From Bdellovibrio bacteriovorus HD100 (GTDB lineage: Bacteria; Bdellovibrionota; Bdellovibrionia; Bdellovibrionales; Bdellovibrionaceae), in NCBI RefSeq assembly GCF_000196175.1, contig NC_005363.1, positions 744,001 through 808,000 on the forward strand: a stretch of 64,000 nt of DNA, read 5' to 3'. The position numbers and the translations under genes are program-made. The notes beneath the pieces were generated by a model. The model was not told where the DNA came from, searched no databases, and was given only the letters and a program-made list of their open reading frames with translations. Shown one piece after another: positions 9,175 through 19,391 of this stretch (position 1 is the first letter of the stretch; each line of letters begins with the position of its first letter).

Positions 9175-9813
9175 TTATTCAGTTTCCCAGCCAACCACGC
9201 GTCCGCCTTCAAAATACACATAACGTGTTTCTTTGCGGTAGCCTTCCGGGGCGGACACAAACTTCTGATATTTCCAGCGTTCATTTTTGTACAGAGGATT
9301 GCCCGAGACTTCGACACTCATCGGGTCCCCCCAGGATCTTTTGACATAATCCTGTGGCATTCCCACGGCGATATCCTGGGATTCGATCAAACCCTTCATT
9401 TCCTCCTGCGGAGCTTGAGATCGGTTCCACACGCTGTTGCGGTTCACCCAGGCCTGACGGCCTTCGATGGATGGGATGGACAGAACTTCGATTTTTTCTG
9501 CATCATTTTTAAGCCAAGGCAGGATCTTGGAGTACTGTTCGCGCTCTTTGCGCGAGGACAGGCTGCGTTCCAACTGGCGCAGTTGCTGACGGTCGCGAAC
9601 GGCCTGCAGGTCACGACCACTCAAGGAAGCTGGGTCCAAACCCAACTCATACGCTGTCTGGCGAGTTTGGCGGTCATAGACAGCACGGTTGGAGTTGTCG
9701 CTATAGCGGACATCTTCCGGTGCCGGGGCATAGCCGCTGTCCGCGGAACGGTGAAGATGGGAACAACCACTCAAGGCCCCCAGGGCCACAATGACGGATA
9801 CAAGGACTTTCAT
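9175..9813 (-). CDS. Predicted lipoprotein of unknown function
   Basis: 212 residues. The N-terminus MKVLVSVIVALGALSGCSHL has a lipobox (LSGC), so the mature protein starts at Cys17 and is membrane anchored. The middle is basic and helical (RDLQAVRDRQQLRQLERSLSSRKEREQYSKILPWL), and the C-terminus (GMPQDYVKRSWGDP...NERWKYQKF...RYVYFEGGRVVGWETE) resembles the SmpA/BamE-like 'outer membrane assembly lipoprotein' fold, in which a GM-x(6)-WG-P motif is typical. That resemblance is my reading only. AGGAGA precedes the ATG at 9813; the TTG one codon earlier is less likely. Confidence 0.75.
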   Translation of the reverse strand: MKVLVSVIVALGALSGCSHLHRSADSGYAPAPEDVRYSDNSNRAVYDRQTRQTAYELGLDPASLSGRDLQAVRDRQQLRQLERSLSSRKEREQYSKILPWLKNDAEKIEVLSIPSIEGRQAWVNRNSVWNRSQAPQEEMKGLIESQDIAVGMPQDYVKRSWGDPMSVEVSGNPLYKNERWKYQKFVSAPEGYRKETRYVYFEGGRVVGWETE

Positions 9814-9871
9814 CAAAGATCTCTCCTGCAGTCTTAATGCTAGCCGATGGACTTCTGTTTATAAATTGTTC

Positions 9872-9901
9872 TTGCGACGTATTTGATTCCTTCCTTACAA
9901 T
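9872..9901 (+). promoter_or_regulatory. Putative sigma70 promoter of the FliL-domain gene
   Basis: TTGCGA (9872-9877), 18-base spacer, TACAAT (9896-9901). The start would fall near 9908, giving a short leader with a G-rich ribosome binding site before the TTG at 9920. Confidence 0.45.
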
Positions 9902-9919
9902 CGTCTTGGGGGAATCGCA

Positions 9920-10903
9920 TTGGCTGAACAGGAAAACACGACCAAGGTAGAGGAAGAGATCAAGGACGGCGCTCCGGAAGGGGAAGCTGAGGATTTGATG
10001 TCCCTTGAGTCCTTGGACTCTGCACTGGCGGAAGCAGACCCCGAGTTTGCTCAGTCGCTGAATGAAATCGGCCCCGATATGGCCGGTGATGCCTTGATTT
10101 ACGAAGAAGGCATCGAGCTTGAATACACCCTCGCAGAAGAAGAAAAGCTGTGGCAGTCCGCGACCGGATTCCGGAAGAAGCTTTTGAAGATTCTGCCCTT
10201 CCTTCCGCGCATTTCCTATAAAGTAAAAATGAAGCGCACCGTGATGCGCTTAAGTTGGAGAAAGTTCAAAGAGCAGCTTCGTCATCGCATTGTGAATGGC
10301 GGACCGCTTCTGCTGGCGTGGGCGAAAAGAACTGCCCAGGGCTTTAGATCCGGCCTTGGCGAATTCATGGCGACCTTTAAGTCGTTTTCGCTGGTTAAAA
10401 AACTTGCATTGGTGGGCTTGCTGGTGGTGACGGCGGGGGCTGGTGTGGTGCTTTATCGTCTGGCCACGAAAGGTCTGATTCCTCAGCACGAGGATCTGTT
10501 CATTCATTCGATGGCGGACTGGTCCTCGCAGAAATATCAATACGATCCCAAAACCGAAGTGGAATCCTTCTATGACTCCACCCGTGCCGCGCAAAACGTG
10601 TTTCTGATGCAAAGAATGGTGGTGAATTTGCGCCGTTCCGCAGAGTCCGGCACCAATCCCATGGGGGCTTTTGAGTTCTATGTGGAAGGCGCGGCCTCTG
10701 ATGTCGTTGTCGAAATCAAAGACCGCGAAGCGGAAGTGGAAGACCTGTTCCTGAGAACGATCGAGGAGATGACTTTCGATCAGGCCGCCTCAGGGGAGGG
10801 CAAACAAGAGCTTTGCGAACGTCTGCGCAAAGAAGTGAACAAGATCCTGACCAAGGGTTACGTGCGCCGGATCTTTATCAAAACCGCGATCGTTAAACCT
10901 TAA
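9920..10903 (+). CDS. FliL-domain inner-membrane protein
   Basis: 327 residues. A long acidic cytoplasmic region (1-75), a basic amphipathic stretch (about 80-150), one membrane segment (about 157-180, [20 protein letters not shown]) and a periplasmic C-terminal domain that looks like Fli[12 protein letters not shown]...FEFYVEG...[25 protein letters not shown]...[23 protein letters not shown]. FliL proteins surround ion-driven stators and influence torque. This one has a much larger cytoplasmic part than flagellar FliL (about 160 residues) and is not next to flagellar genes, so it may serve another motor, possibly the Agl/Glt motor encoded later in the window (inference). The start is TTG with GGGGG upstream. 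Its end overlaps the convergent regulator gene. Confidence 0.65.
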   Translation: MAEQENTTKVEEEIKDGAPEGEAEDLMSLESLDSALAEADPEFAQSLNEIGPDMAGDALIYEEGIELEYTLAEEEKLWQSATGFRKKLLKILPFLPRISYKVKMKRTVMRLSWRKFKEQLRHRIVNGGPLLLAWAKRTAQGFRSGLGEFMATFKSFSLVKKLALVGLLVVTAGAGVVLYRLATKGLIPQHEDLFIHSMADWSSQKYQYDPKTEVESFYDSTRAAQNVFLMQRMVVNLRRSAESGTNPMGAFEFYVEGAASDVVVEIKDREAEVEDLFLRTIEEMTFDQAASGEGKQELCERLRKEVNKILTKGYVRRIFIKTAIVKP

Positions 10904-12122
10904 AGCTCGTGATATCGATGTCATAGTATTTCAAACGGTCATGCAGCGTGCTTTTGGGCATGCCCAGATCCTGAGCCGTTCTTCGCTGGTTTCCTTTATT
11001 CGCCTGCAGGCGTTTGATGATCATCTGTTTTTCAATCTCTTTAATCACCGGCATGTCGTTGCTGACGCGTTCTTCGGATTTTTCCAGAAGAGTTTTGTCC
11101 AGTAGCTTTTCAACGTGGTTTTCGGTGATGTGAATGCGCGGGTAAAGAGCCGCTGCGCGACTGACCAGATTTTTCAATTCACGAATATTCCCCGGCCATG
11201 GATGCTTTTTCAGTCGGGCAATGGCGCCGAATGAGAAGCGCACACGCATTTTGCGGGCAAAGGTGTAAAGCAGCTCTTCAAAGTCCTCCATGCGCAAAGC
11301 CAAAGCCGGTGGCGCCACCGACACCACATTCAGGCGGAAATAAAGATCCGACCGGAACAGACCTTCGCGGATTTTTTCAGACAGATTCTGGTGGGTGGCG
11401 GCGATGATGCGAACATCGGTGCGGACATTGCGATCCGCACCCACTGGGCGGATTTCGTTGTTTTCCAGGGCGCGCAGCAGTTTGGCCTGCAGGCTGTAGG
11501 AAAGATCCCCGATTTCATCCAGAAACAATGTGCCGCCGCGGGCGGCTTCAAAAGCCCCTTTGCGGTCGTTGATAGCGCCGGTGAAGCTGCCTTTCACGTG
11601 ACCGAAAAGCTCACTTTCAATCAGGGTTTCGCTCAAGGCACTGCAGTTCACGCTGACGAACGGGCCCTTGTCGCGAAGGCTGTTTTCATGCAGAGCCTGG
11701 GCAATGACATCCTTGCCTGTTCCGGAAGGGCCCAGAATCAGGACCGGGAACTCGGTTTTGGCGACGTTGGAAAGAGCCTGCAGTTCTTCATTCCAGACAT
11801 CGTTGCGACTTTTGATTGGGAAGGGGGTGGTGGTCTCTTCCTGGGTTAAGAACAGGAATTCCTGTTCCCCCAACCTGATGATGTCGCCTTCTTGCAGGAA
11901 CGCTTCCATCACGCGGGCATCATTCACATAGGTGCCTTGCGGGGTGCGCAGATCGCGGATCAAATATGATTGATCTTTCTTTTCGATGCGAGCGTGGCGT
12001 TCCGCCACTTGTTCACCTTGGACCTGAATCTGGCACTGAGAGTCTTTGCCCAGGGTGACGAACTCCTGCAAAGACATGGTTTTGGGGTTTTCGTCCATTG
12101 TTTTCAAAAATGCTTGTGACAT
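10893..12122 (-). CDS. FHA-domain sigma-54-dependent activator
   Basis: 409 residues: FHA domain (about 22-95, [34 protein letters not shown]), sigma-54 AAA+ domain (about 115-345) and a Fis-type helix-turn-helix at the end ([21 protein letters not shown]). Seen in the ATPase: Walker [13 protein letters not shown], the sigma-54 contact loop as GSFTGA instead of the usual GAFTGA, Walker [12 protein letters not shown]. The FHA domain reads phosphothreonine, so activity is probably set by a Ser/Thr kinase rather than a histidine kinase. Such FHA activators are common in myxobacteria and Bdellovibrio. rpoN itself lies in this window at 46392. AGGAG five bases before the ATG supports the start. 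Its 3' end overlaps the FliL-domain gene by 11 bases. Confidence 0.93.
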   Translation of the reverse strand: MSQAFLKTMDENPKTMSLQEFVTLGKDSQCQIQVQGEQVAERHARIEKKDQSYLIRDLRTPQGTYVNDARVMEAFLQEGDIIRLGEQEFLFLTQEETTTPFPIKSRNDVWNEELQALSNVAKTEFPVLILGPSGTGKDVIAQALHENSLRDKGPFVSVNCSALSETLIESELFGHVKGSFTGAINDRKGAFEAARGGTLFLDEIGDLSYSLQAKLLRALENNEIRPVGADRNVRTDVRIIAATHQNLSEKIREGLFRSDLYFRLNVVSVAPPALALRMEDFEELLYTFARKMRVRFSFGAIARLKKHPWPGNIRELKNLVSRAAALYPRIHITENHVEKLLDKTLLEKSEERVSNDMPVIKEIEKQMIIKRLQANKGNQRRTAQDLGMPKSTLHDRLKYYDIDITSFKV

Positions 12123-12144
12123 GGGGTCTCCTGCTTAAAAAGTG

Positions 12145-12180
12145 CCCACCTTTGTGGTGGGGAATGCGATGACCCACCAC
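12145..12180. other. Overlapping alternative hairpins upstream of engB
   Basis: GGTGGG (12156-12161) can pair with CCCACC (12145-12150), while GTGGTGGG (12154-12161) pairs perfectly with CCCACCAC (12173-12180). The two hairpins exclude each other. It may be part of an operator or leader between the divergent genes; no terminator T run follows. Confidence 0.3.
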
Positions 12181-12272
12181 TTCAAGACTTTGACCGGGCT
12201 GGATTCGAATATAAGTGGGGCTCGGGCTTTTCGACTCGCCAAATTATCCTGCGACGGACTAGGTTCTCGGAA

Positions 12273-12301
12273 TTGAGAAATGGGGGGAGCTCTGATAGTC
12301 T
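12273..12301 (+). promoter_or_regulatory. Putative sigma70 promoter of engB
   Basis: TTGAGA (12273-12278), 17-base spacer, TAGTCT (12296-12301). Start predicted at about 12307-12308, that is on the ATG itself, so a leaderless transcript is suggested. Confidence 0.45.
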
Positions 12302-12306
12302 TGGCT

Positions 12307-12878
12307 ATGCCAAAGACGATTCAGTTCATTAAAAGCGCCGTTCTGGAAAAAGACTTCCCTGTACACAAGAAAGCTGAAGTAGCCATCGCTGGCCGCTCCA
12401 ATGCCGGAAAGTCGTCTTTCATCAATGCCCTGACCAAAAACAAGATTGCGAAAGTCAGCTCCACGCCGGGTAAAACCCGTCTGCTCAATTTCTTTGAGCT
12501 GGATCAGTCCTATGTGATGGTGGATATGCCGGGTTACGGCTTTGCGGCACGTTCCGGTGATGAAATGCGTGAATGGCACCGCATGATTGAAACTTATCTG
12601 ATGAACCGTGAACAACTTCGTGGACTGCTTCTGGTGATGGACATCCGTCGCTCGTGGACTGAAGACGAAGAGCTTTTGAAAGAGTTCTCTGAACGTCGTG
12701 GTTTCCCGCTGGCTGTGGTGCTGACCAAAGCCGACAAAATGTCACGCAGTCAGATGCTGCAGGCGGTGGCGAAAGTGAAGAAGGCCTCGGGCCTGAGTGC
12801 CGTGTTTGGTGTGTCTGCCCTGAAAAAAGAGGGCCAGGACGCGGTTGAAGACTACATCTATGAAAATTGGATAAAAGA

Positions 12879-12882
<4 letters not shown>
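12307..12882 (+). CDS. engB: Ribosome biogenesis GTPase EngB (YihA/YsxC)
   Basis: GTPase needed for late large-subunit assembly. G1 AIAGRSNAGKSSFIN, G2 region STPGKTRLLNFF, G3 VDMPGYGF, G4 LTKADK, G5 VSALKKEG are all visible. The start at 12307 gives 191 residues, the family length, beginning MPKTIQFIKSAVLEK; an upstream in-frame ATG at 12280 would add nine residues that look non-family, and the promoter-like hexamers overlap that stretch. The stop overlaps the kdsB start (ATGA), so engB, kdsB, pyrG and kdsD form one operon. Confidence 0.93.
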
Positions 12883-15286
<2,404 letters not shown>

Positions 15287-15303
15287 GAAAGGTTCGTTAG
15301 AAT

Positions 15304-16284
15304 ATGTCCAAAGTTATTCAACAGGGTCTGAAAGTTCTAGAGGTTGAGGCCCAGGCCATTCTGGCATTGAAAGAGCGCCTTGGGGACTCTTTTGAACAAG
15401 TGGTGAAGATGATCACAGCCTGTGACGGCAAAATCGTTCTGACGGGCATGGGTAAATCCGGCCAGATCGCCAGAAAGCTTGCCAGCACTTTTTCTTCCAC
15501 CGGAACTCCGGCGGTGTTTCTGCATCCGGCAGAAAGCTCGCACGGGGATTTGGGCCTTGTTGAAAACAACGATGTGGTGATTGCGCTGTCTTATGGCGGT
15601 GAGTCCCCTGAGTTCGCAGGCATCTTAAGATTTGTTTCCCGCAAAGGCATTCCTTTGATCGCGATCACCGGCAAACCGGAATCGTCATTGGCGAAAGCCG
15701 CTCAAGTCACTTTGAATGTTCATGTGTCAGAAGAAGCTTGTCCATTGGGTCTTGCACCCACGGCCAGCAGTACAGCGACCCTGGCAATGGGCGACGCTGT
15801 GGCAATGGCGGTGATGGCGGAAAAAGGCTTCAGCTCTGAAGACTTTGCTGAATTTCATCCCGGCGGCAGTCTGGGGTATCGCCTGTTGACCCGCGTGCGC
15901 GATGTTATGCACGGTGGGGATGCCTTGCCGACAGTGACCCTGGATACACCGATTCGTCAGGTGTTCTCGATCATGACCCACAAGGATGTTCGCGGCGCTG
16001 CCGGTATCGTCGATGAAAAAGGCGATTTGGTCGGGGTGATCACGGATGGTGATATCCGTCGTCGCCTGGAAAAATCCAATGACCCGCTGACCGGTCTTGC
16101 GAAGGATCTGATGACCACCAATCCCAGAACCATTGATGCCAACGAATTGGCTGAAAAAGCCTTGTTCGTCATGGAGCAGTTCCAAATTCAAATGGTCTTT
16201 GTGCTGGATAAAGAGTCCTCAAATCCGCGCAAACCCGTGGGAATCCTGCACATCCAGGATCTATTGCGCGCCAAAGTTCGTTAA
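15304..16284 (+). CDS. kdsD: Arabinose-5-phosphate isomerase
   Basis: KdsD/KpsF/GutQ family: interconverts ribulose-5-phosphate and arabinose-5-phosphate, the first step of Kdo synthesis. 326 residues: SIS domain (about 35-175) with VLTGMGKSGQIARKLASTFSSTG and HPAESSHGDLGLV, then two CBS domains (about 205-265 and 275-326; DVRGAAGIVDEKGDLVGVITDGDIRR). It lies 17 bases after pyrG and is followed by a terminator. Which paralogue name (KdsD, KpsF or GutQ) applies cannot be settled from sequence; the Kdo context favours KdsD. Confidence 0.94.
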   Translation: MSKVIQQGLKVLEVEAQAILALKERLGDSFEQVVKMITACDGKIVLTGMGKSGQIARKLASTFSSTGTPAVFLHPAESSHGDLGLVENNDVVIALSYGGESPEFAGILRFVSRKGIPLIAITGKPESSLAKAAQVTLNVHVSEEACPLGLAPTASSTATLAMGDAVAMAVMAEKGFSSEDFAEFHPGGSLGYRLLTRVRDVMHGGDALPTVTLDTPIRQVFSIMTHKDVRGAAGIVDEKGDLVGVITDGDIRRRLEKSNDPLTGLAKDLMTTNPRTIDANELAEKALFVMEQFQIQMVFVLDKESSNPRKPVGILHIQDLLRAKVR

Positions 16285-16292
16285 TTTGTGAG

Positions 16293-16325
16293 GCCGCCTT
16301 TGGTTGTCACAAAAGGCGGCTTTGA
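16293..16325 (+). terminator. Terminator of the engB-kdsB-pyrG-kdsD operon
   Basis: GCCGCCTT (16293-16300) / AAGGCGGC (16313-16320) stem followed by TTT and a T-rich tail. Confidence 0.7.
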
Positions 16326-16365
16326 TTCCTAATACCTGAAAACAGGCAAAACGCAGGAGTCTGAT

Positions 16366-16731
16366 ATGTCCCTAAAGAAGTCATTGTTAGTTTTTGTAAT
16401 GGGTGTGTTTGTTGTTTTGGCGGGTATGATCAGTCCAGCCAAGGCTGCTGAAGCATTGGAGATCGTGCCGAATCAAAAAGTCTGCATGGTGACCAATATG
16501 GTTTTTCCACGCGATCAGATTCCGGTAAAGCAGGGTGGTAAAACTTATTATGGCTGCTGCGAAAACTGCAAAAAGACCCTGGCTGAAGACGCGAACGCCC
16601 GTACAGCGATCGACCCGGTATCAGGTAAGTCCGTCGACAAAGCGACAGCGGTGATTGCCGCTCGTGCCGATGGTTCCGTGGTTTATTTCCAGAATAAAAA
16701 GAACTTCGAAAAATTCCGCGCGCGTAAATAA
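16366..16731 (+). CDS. Secreted TRASH-like cysteine protein
   Basis: 121 residues. Signal peptide MSLKKSLLVFVMGVFVVLAG...AKA (cleavage about residue 27-28). The mature part has CMVTNMVFPRD followed by YYGCCENCKKTL, a Cys-x(n)-Cys-Cys-x2-Cys layout like TRASH/YHS domains that bind copper or other soft metals, then DPVSGKSVDKA and VVYFQNKKNFEKF, which is also YHS-like. Likely a periplasmic metal-binding or metal-sensing protein. CAGGAG precedes the ATG. The next gene is 15 bases downstream, so the two may be cotranscribed. Confidence 0.72.
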   Translation: MSLKKSLLVFVMGVFVVLAGMISPAKAAEALEIVPNQKVCMVTNMVFPRDQIPVKQGGKTYYGCCENCKKTLAEDANARTAIDPVSGKSVDKATAVIAARADGSVVYFQNKKNFEKFRARK

Positions 16732-16746
16732 TTTCCAGGAGATCCC

Positions 16747-17232
16747 GTGACCCATTCCTTTACACAAAAGGCAGATATCAAGATTGTCGGCATTTCAGTT
16801 CGCACCAGCAACGGCGCTGAAATGAAGGGAAGTGGCAAGATCGGGGCCCACTGGCAGAAGTTCTTCAGCGATGGGGTGATGCAAAAGATCCCGAATCAAA
16901 TCGCTGAGGGACCGATTTATGCCATTTACACTGACTATGAAAGCGATGTGAACGGCGAGTATTCATTCGTTCTGGGTAAAGAGGTTTCTTCCTTTGATAA
17001 TTTGCCGGACGGCCTGATTTCCAAAGTATTGCCGGCATCCAGATATGCCGCGTTCACTTCCAAACAGGGACAGATGCCCAATGTCGTGATCGAGCTTTGG
17101 CAGCACATCTGGGGCTTGAGTCCGGCGGATCTGGGCGCTGAGCGTGCCTACGAGGCAGACTTTGAGGTTTATGATCAGCGCAGTGCGGATCCTCAAAACT
17201 GCCAGGTGGATGTGTTTTTGTCGGTTCGTTAA
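16747..17232 (+). CDS. GyrI-like / effector-binding domain protein
   Basis: 161 residues forming a stand-alone AraC effector-binding (GyrI-like, SOUL-type) domain: VGISVRTSNGAEMKGSGKIGAHWQKFF, PIYAIYTDYESDVNGEYSFVLGKEV, ASRYAAFTSKQGQMPNVVIELWQHIWG, EADFEVYD. These proteins bind small cationic or aromatic ligands in a hydrophobic pocket; integron-borne Cass2-like members are similar. No DNA-binding part is present. The GTG start has AGGAGA upstream. Its stop overlaps the stop of the convergent phosphatase gene by four bases. Confidence 0.82.
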   Translation: MTHSFTQKADIKIVGISVRTSNGAEMKGSGKIGAHWQKFFSDGVMQKIPNQIAEGPIYAIYTDYESDVNGEYSFVLGKEVSSFDNLPDGLISKVLPASRYAAFTSKQGQMPNVVIELWQHIWGLSPADLGAERAYEADFEVYDQRSADPQNCQVDVFLSVR

Positions 17233-17708
17233 ATCTTGTCGCTGCGGTCCTGAACTTTGTCGATCAGGCCTTCGATGGCGTCTTCCAGAATATCCAACAC
17301 GTGATCAAAACCGTCGACGCCTCCATAGTAAGGGTCTGGCACGCCTTTGACTTTAAATTCGGAGCAGTAATCGGTGACCAATGAAATCTTGTCCAACAGG
17401 GTTTTATCCGGGCAGCGTTGGCGCAGATGTTCAAGGTTGCTGGCGTCCATCGCCAGGATCCAGTCAAAATCATAGTAGTCTGATTCGCGAATCGCACGGG
17501 AGATACTTGTCAGGTCATACCCCCGGCGTTCGCCATGCAGGATGCTGCGTGGGTCGGCCATTTCCCCGTCATGGGCTCCGGACGTTCCGGCGGAATCAAC
17601 CACCCACGGCAAGTCCCGTTGTTTGATGAGATGCGCTGCCACGGCTTCGGCAGTGGGGGAGCGACAAATATTTCCTAGGCAGACAAAGAGTAATTTTTGG
17701 CTTTTCAT
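17229..17708 (-). CDS. Low-molecular-weight protein tyrosine phosphatase
   Basis: 159 residues from the ATG at 17708. Catalytic P-loop CX5R is intact (LLFVCLGNICRSPTAEA; Cys10, Arg16) and the general-acid Asp lies in VPDPYYGGVDGFDHVLD. Family members dephosphorylate tyrosine on BY-kinases and polysaccharide export proteins, or act as arginine phosphatases; the partner is not in this window. An in-frame ATG at 17744 would add 12 polar residues and is less family-like. Convergent with the GyrI-like gene and divergent from the tRNA. Confidence 0.9.
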   Translation of the reverse strand: MKSQKLLFVCLGNICRSPTAEAVAAHLIKQRDLPWVVDSAGTSGAHDGEMADPRSILHGERRGYDLTSISRAIRESDYYDFDWILAMDASNLEHLRQRCPDKTLLDKISLVTDYCSEFKVKGVPDPYYGGVDGFDHVLDILEDAIEGLIDKVQDRSDKI

Positions 17709-17751
17709 TTGAATTATTTTAGGGCTATTATTTTGTCTTGTCATTATAAGT

Positions 17752-17827
17752 GGGGCCGTAGCTCAGCTGGGAGAGCGCAACGCTGGCAGTGTTGAGGTCG
17801 TCGGTTCGATCCCGATCGGCTCCACCA
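17752..17827 (+). tRNA. tRNA-Ala (GGC)
   Basis: Complete 76-base cloverleaf: acceptor GGGGCCG / CGGCTCC (one G-T pair), D arm GCTC...GAGC, anticodon stem CAACG / TGTTG with loop CTGGCAG (anticodon GGC, reads GCC), T arm GTCGG-TTCGATC-CCGAT, and an encoded CCA. Followed by a strong hairpin terminator at 17897. Confidence 0.97.
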
Positions 17828-17896
17828 AATTCTCTTTATTTCCGTTTAATATGTTTGTTAGCAGGCTTCGTGTTGGTTTTTCCTGCCGATCGGGAA

Positions 17897-17929
17897 GCGA
17901 TAAAAAGCGCCACTGGCGCTTTTTATCGC
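17897..17929. terminator. Bidirectional terminator after tRNA-Ala
   Basis: Perfect 15-bp inverted repeat (17897-17911 / 17915-17929) with a 3-base loop and A5/T5 tracts inside the stem, so it can end transcripts from both sides: the tRNA from the left and the small ORF at 17960-18031 from the right. Confidence 0.8.
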
Positions 17930-17959
17930 GGGCATAAGGTTCGCTCCCTTGGTTGATGT

Positions 17960-18031
17960 TTAGGGGGAGGTGGCGATTGAGAATGCTATCAGTAGCATGA
18001 TTGATACTGAATAGATCAGGTTCAGTTTCAT
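17960..18031 (-). CDS. Very small hydrophobic protein (23 residues)
   Basis: On the minus strand, a 23-codon ORF begins at ATG 18031 and ends with TAA at 17960. The peptide is MKLNLIYSVSIMLLIAFSIA followed by TSP: one positively charged residue, then about 18 hydrophobic ones, like small single-span membrane proteins. The start has an ideal ribosome binding site, AGGAGG five bases upstream, one of the best in the window, and a bidirectional terminator lies 30 bases after the stop. These bracket a complete small transcription unit in a region otherwise free of genes. Coding status needs proof; I recognise no family. Confidence 0.5.
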   Translation of the reverse strand: MKLNLIYSVSIMLLIAFSIATSP

Positions 18032-18128
18032 GGAGGCCTCCTGATGGGTATTGGGCCACCGTTTTTGTTCTTATTTTATCTTTCTGAGGTCTGGGGAGTT
18101 GAAAGACATTGGGTTTTTAAATGGAAAA

Positions 18129-18157
18129 AGCCCGCTTTTGAGGCGGGCTTTTTTTTA
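18129..18157. terminator. Terminator of the 18181-19227 gene
   Basis: AGCCCGC (18129-18135) / GCGGGCT (18143-18149), A-rich on the left and eight T on the right. For the minus-strand gene ending at 18181 the left A run gives the U tail; on the plus strand it is equally good. Confidence 0.75.
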
Positions 18158-18180
18158 CATCCACTTGTCTTGTGGCAGTA

Positions 18181-19227
18181 CTATTTGGTTACTACAGAAG
18201 CGCTGCGGACTTGCTGGATGTACGTGATGATCTGCCCTTCAGCAGCAGCGCGAACGTCAGCTTGTTTTTTGGCTTTTGCGATTTGACCGTTCATCAGCAC
18301 TTTCTGAATTGTATCGTCCACTTCGATGGCATGGCCGGCGTCTTTCAGGATTTTACGTGTATCCAGCACGGCCTTCAGATAACGGGTCATTTCGTTGACC
18401 TCAACGTCATTGTACTTGCTCAAATCCAAAGTCCACTTCATGCCTAGCAGACCCAACTTCACTTTGTTCTTCAGGCCCTTGTCGATGTTGCTCGCTTTAG
18501 CCACCAGCATGGTCAGGATGAAGTTCTGGCGGGCTTGCAGGATCTGAATAAGTTTGCTTTCAAATGCCAGCAGGTCATAAGAAGACGCCTTCAGGTCGTT
18601 CAGGGAAATACGACCTGCATCCAGATCGGACTTTTGTTTCAAAGCACGCTCGATCAAAGACAGCATCGACATGTGTTCGATCCCTTTCGGGTCGACACGG
18701 TTTTTTTGTTTGTCATTCACTTCGTGCAGGATTGTGACCAACGCCAGGAAGTTCATGTCGCGGTTGTCGTCAGAAGTCGGAGAGATAAAGTCCTCTGTCG
18801 GGGCATATTCATGAATTTCACGAATGAATTCACGAGCGGCCGAAGACGCCAGTTCTTCACGGCGGTGATCGTTGTCCAGACCCTGCATGGACCACAATTG
18901 GAATTCATAAGCCCAGAAATACTTCACACCCAGGCTTAACTTTTTCGCCATTTCCTTGGATTCATTCAGCTGTTGTAGGAATTCTTTGCGCAGAAGAGCG
19001 GCGTTACCCTGTCTTAGGGCATCGTAAAGCTCGGCGGTTTTGTTATCCAAAGACTCGGATTTTTTATCCAGCTCGCCGGTTTTCTCTTCCATACGTTTGG
19101 TGGTTTCATTCATTTCCACCGTGGATTTGTGCATATCATCCAGATTCTTTTTCATCTCGCAAGCAGAAGTCAGGCCGCCCACACAGGCCAGCAACAGCAG
19201 GGTTTTCAAATGTGAATCGCGAAGCAT
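18181..19227 (-). CDS. Predicted lipoprotein with coiled coil
   Basis: 348 residues. N-terminus MLRDSHLKTLLLLACVGGL then TSAC gives a lipobox with Cys23. Residues about 25-75 are a regular coiled coil (LDDMHKSTVEMNETTKRMEE, KTGELDKKSESLDNKTAELY), and the rest is helical (FLQQLNESKEMAKKLSLGVKY, and later TRYLKAVLDTRKILKDAG). No enzyme motif is present. Probably an envelope-anchored structural or tethering protein. It stands alone, with its own terminator. I recognise no named family. Confidence 0.8.
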   Translation of the reverse strand: MLRDSHLKTLLLLACVGGLTSACEMKKNLDDMHKSTVEMNETTKRMEEKTGELDKKSESLDNKTAELYDALRQGNAALLRKEFLQQLNESKEMAKKLSLGVKYFWAYEFQLWSMQGLDNDHRREELASSAAREFIREIHEYAPTEDFISPTSDDNRDMNFLALVTILHEVNDKQKNRVDPKGIEHMSMLSLIERALKQKSDLDAGRISLNDLKASSYDLLAFESKLIQILQARQNFILTMLVAKASNIDKGLKNKVKLGLLGMKWTLDLSKYNDVEVNEMTRYLKAVLDTRKILKDAGHAIEVDDTIQKVLMNGQIAKAKKQADVRAAAEGQIITYIQQVRSASVVTK

Positions 19228-19343
19228 AGTTCCTCCAGAACGGTCGGTGTCCAGAGGGGAAGAGCATAAAGGATGCCATCAGAACTAGAGCTTGAAATCT
19301 AATACCGAGATTTACACGGGTTTGTCTGAAGGCACTGTAATGA

Positions 19344-19380
19344 AAGAACTGTCTTCCTTTTTGACAGGAAGGCAGTTCTT
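19344..19380 (-). terminator. Hairpin terminator after the propeller-cytochrome gene
   Basis: 15-bp stem with one G-T pair: 19344-19358 / 19366-19380, directly downstream of the minus-strand gene that ends at 19392. Confidence 0.6.
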
Positions 19381-19391
19381 ACAAAACCGAT

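Noticed and set aside
17763-18059. 98-codon minus-strand frame crossing tRNA-Ala
   Set aside because: Its C-terminus is encoded by the complement of the tRNA, a well-known annotation artefact.
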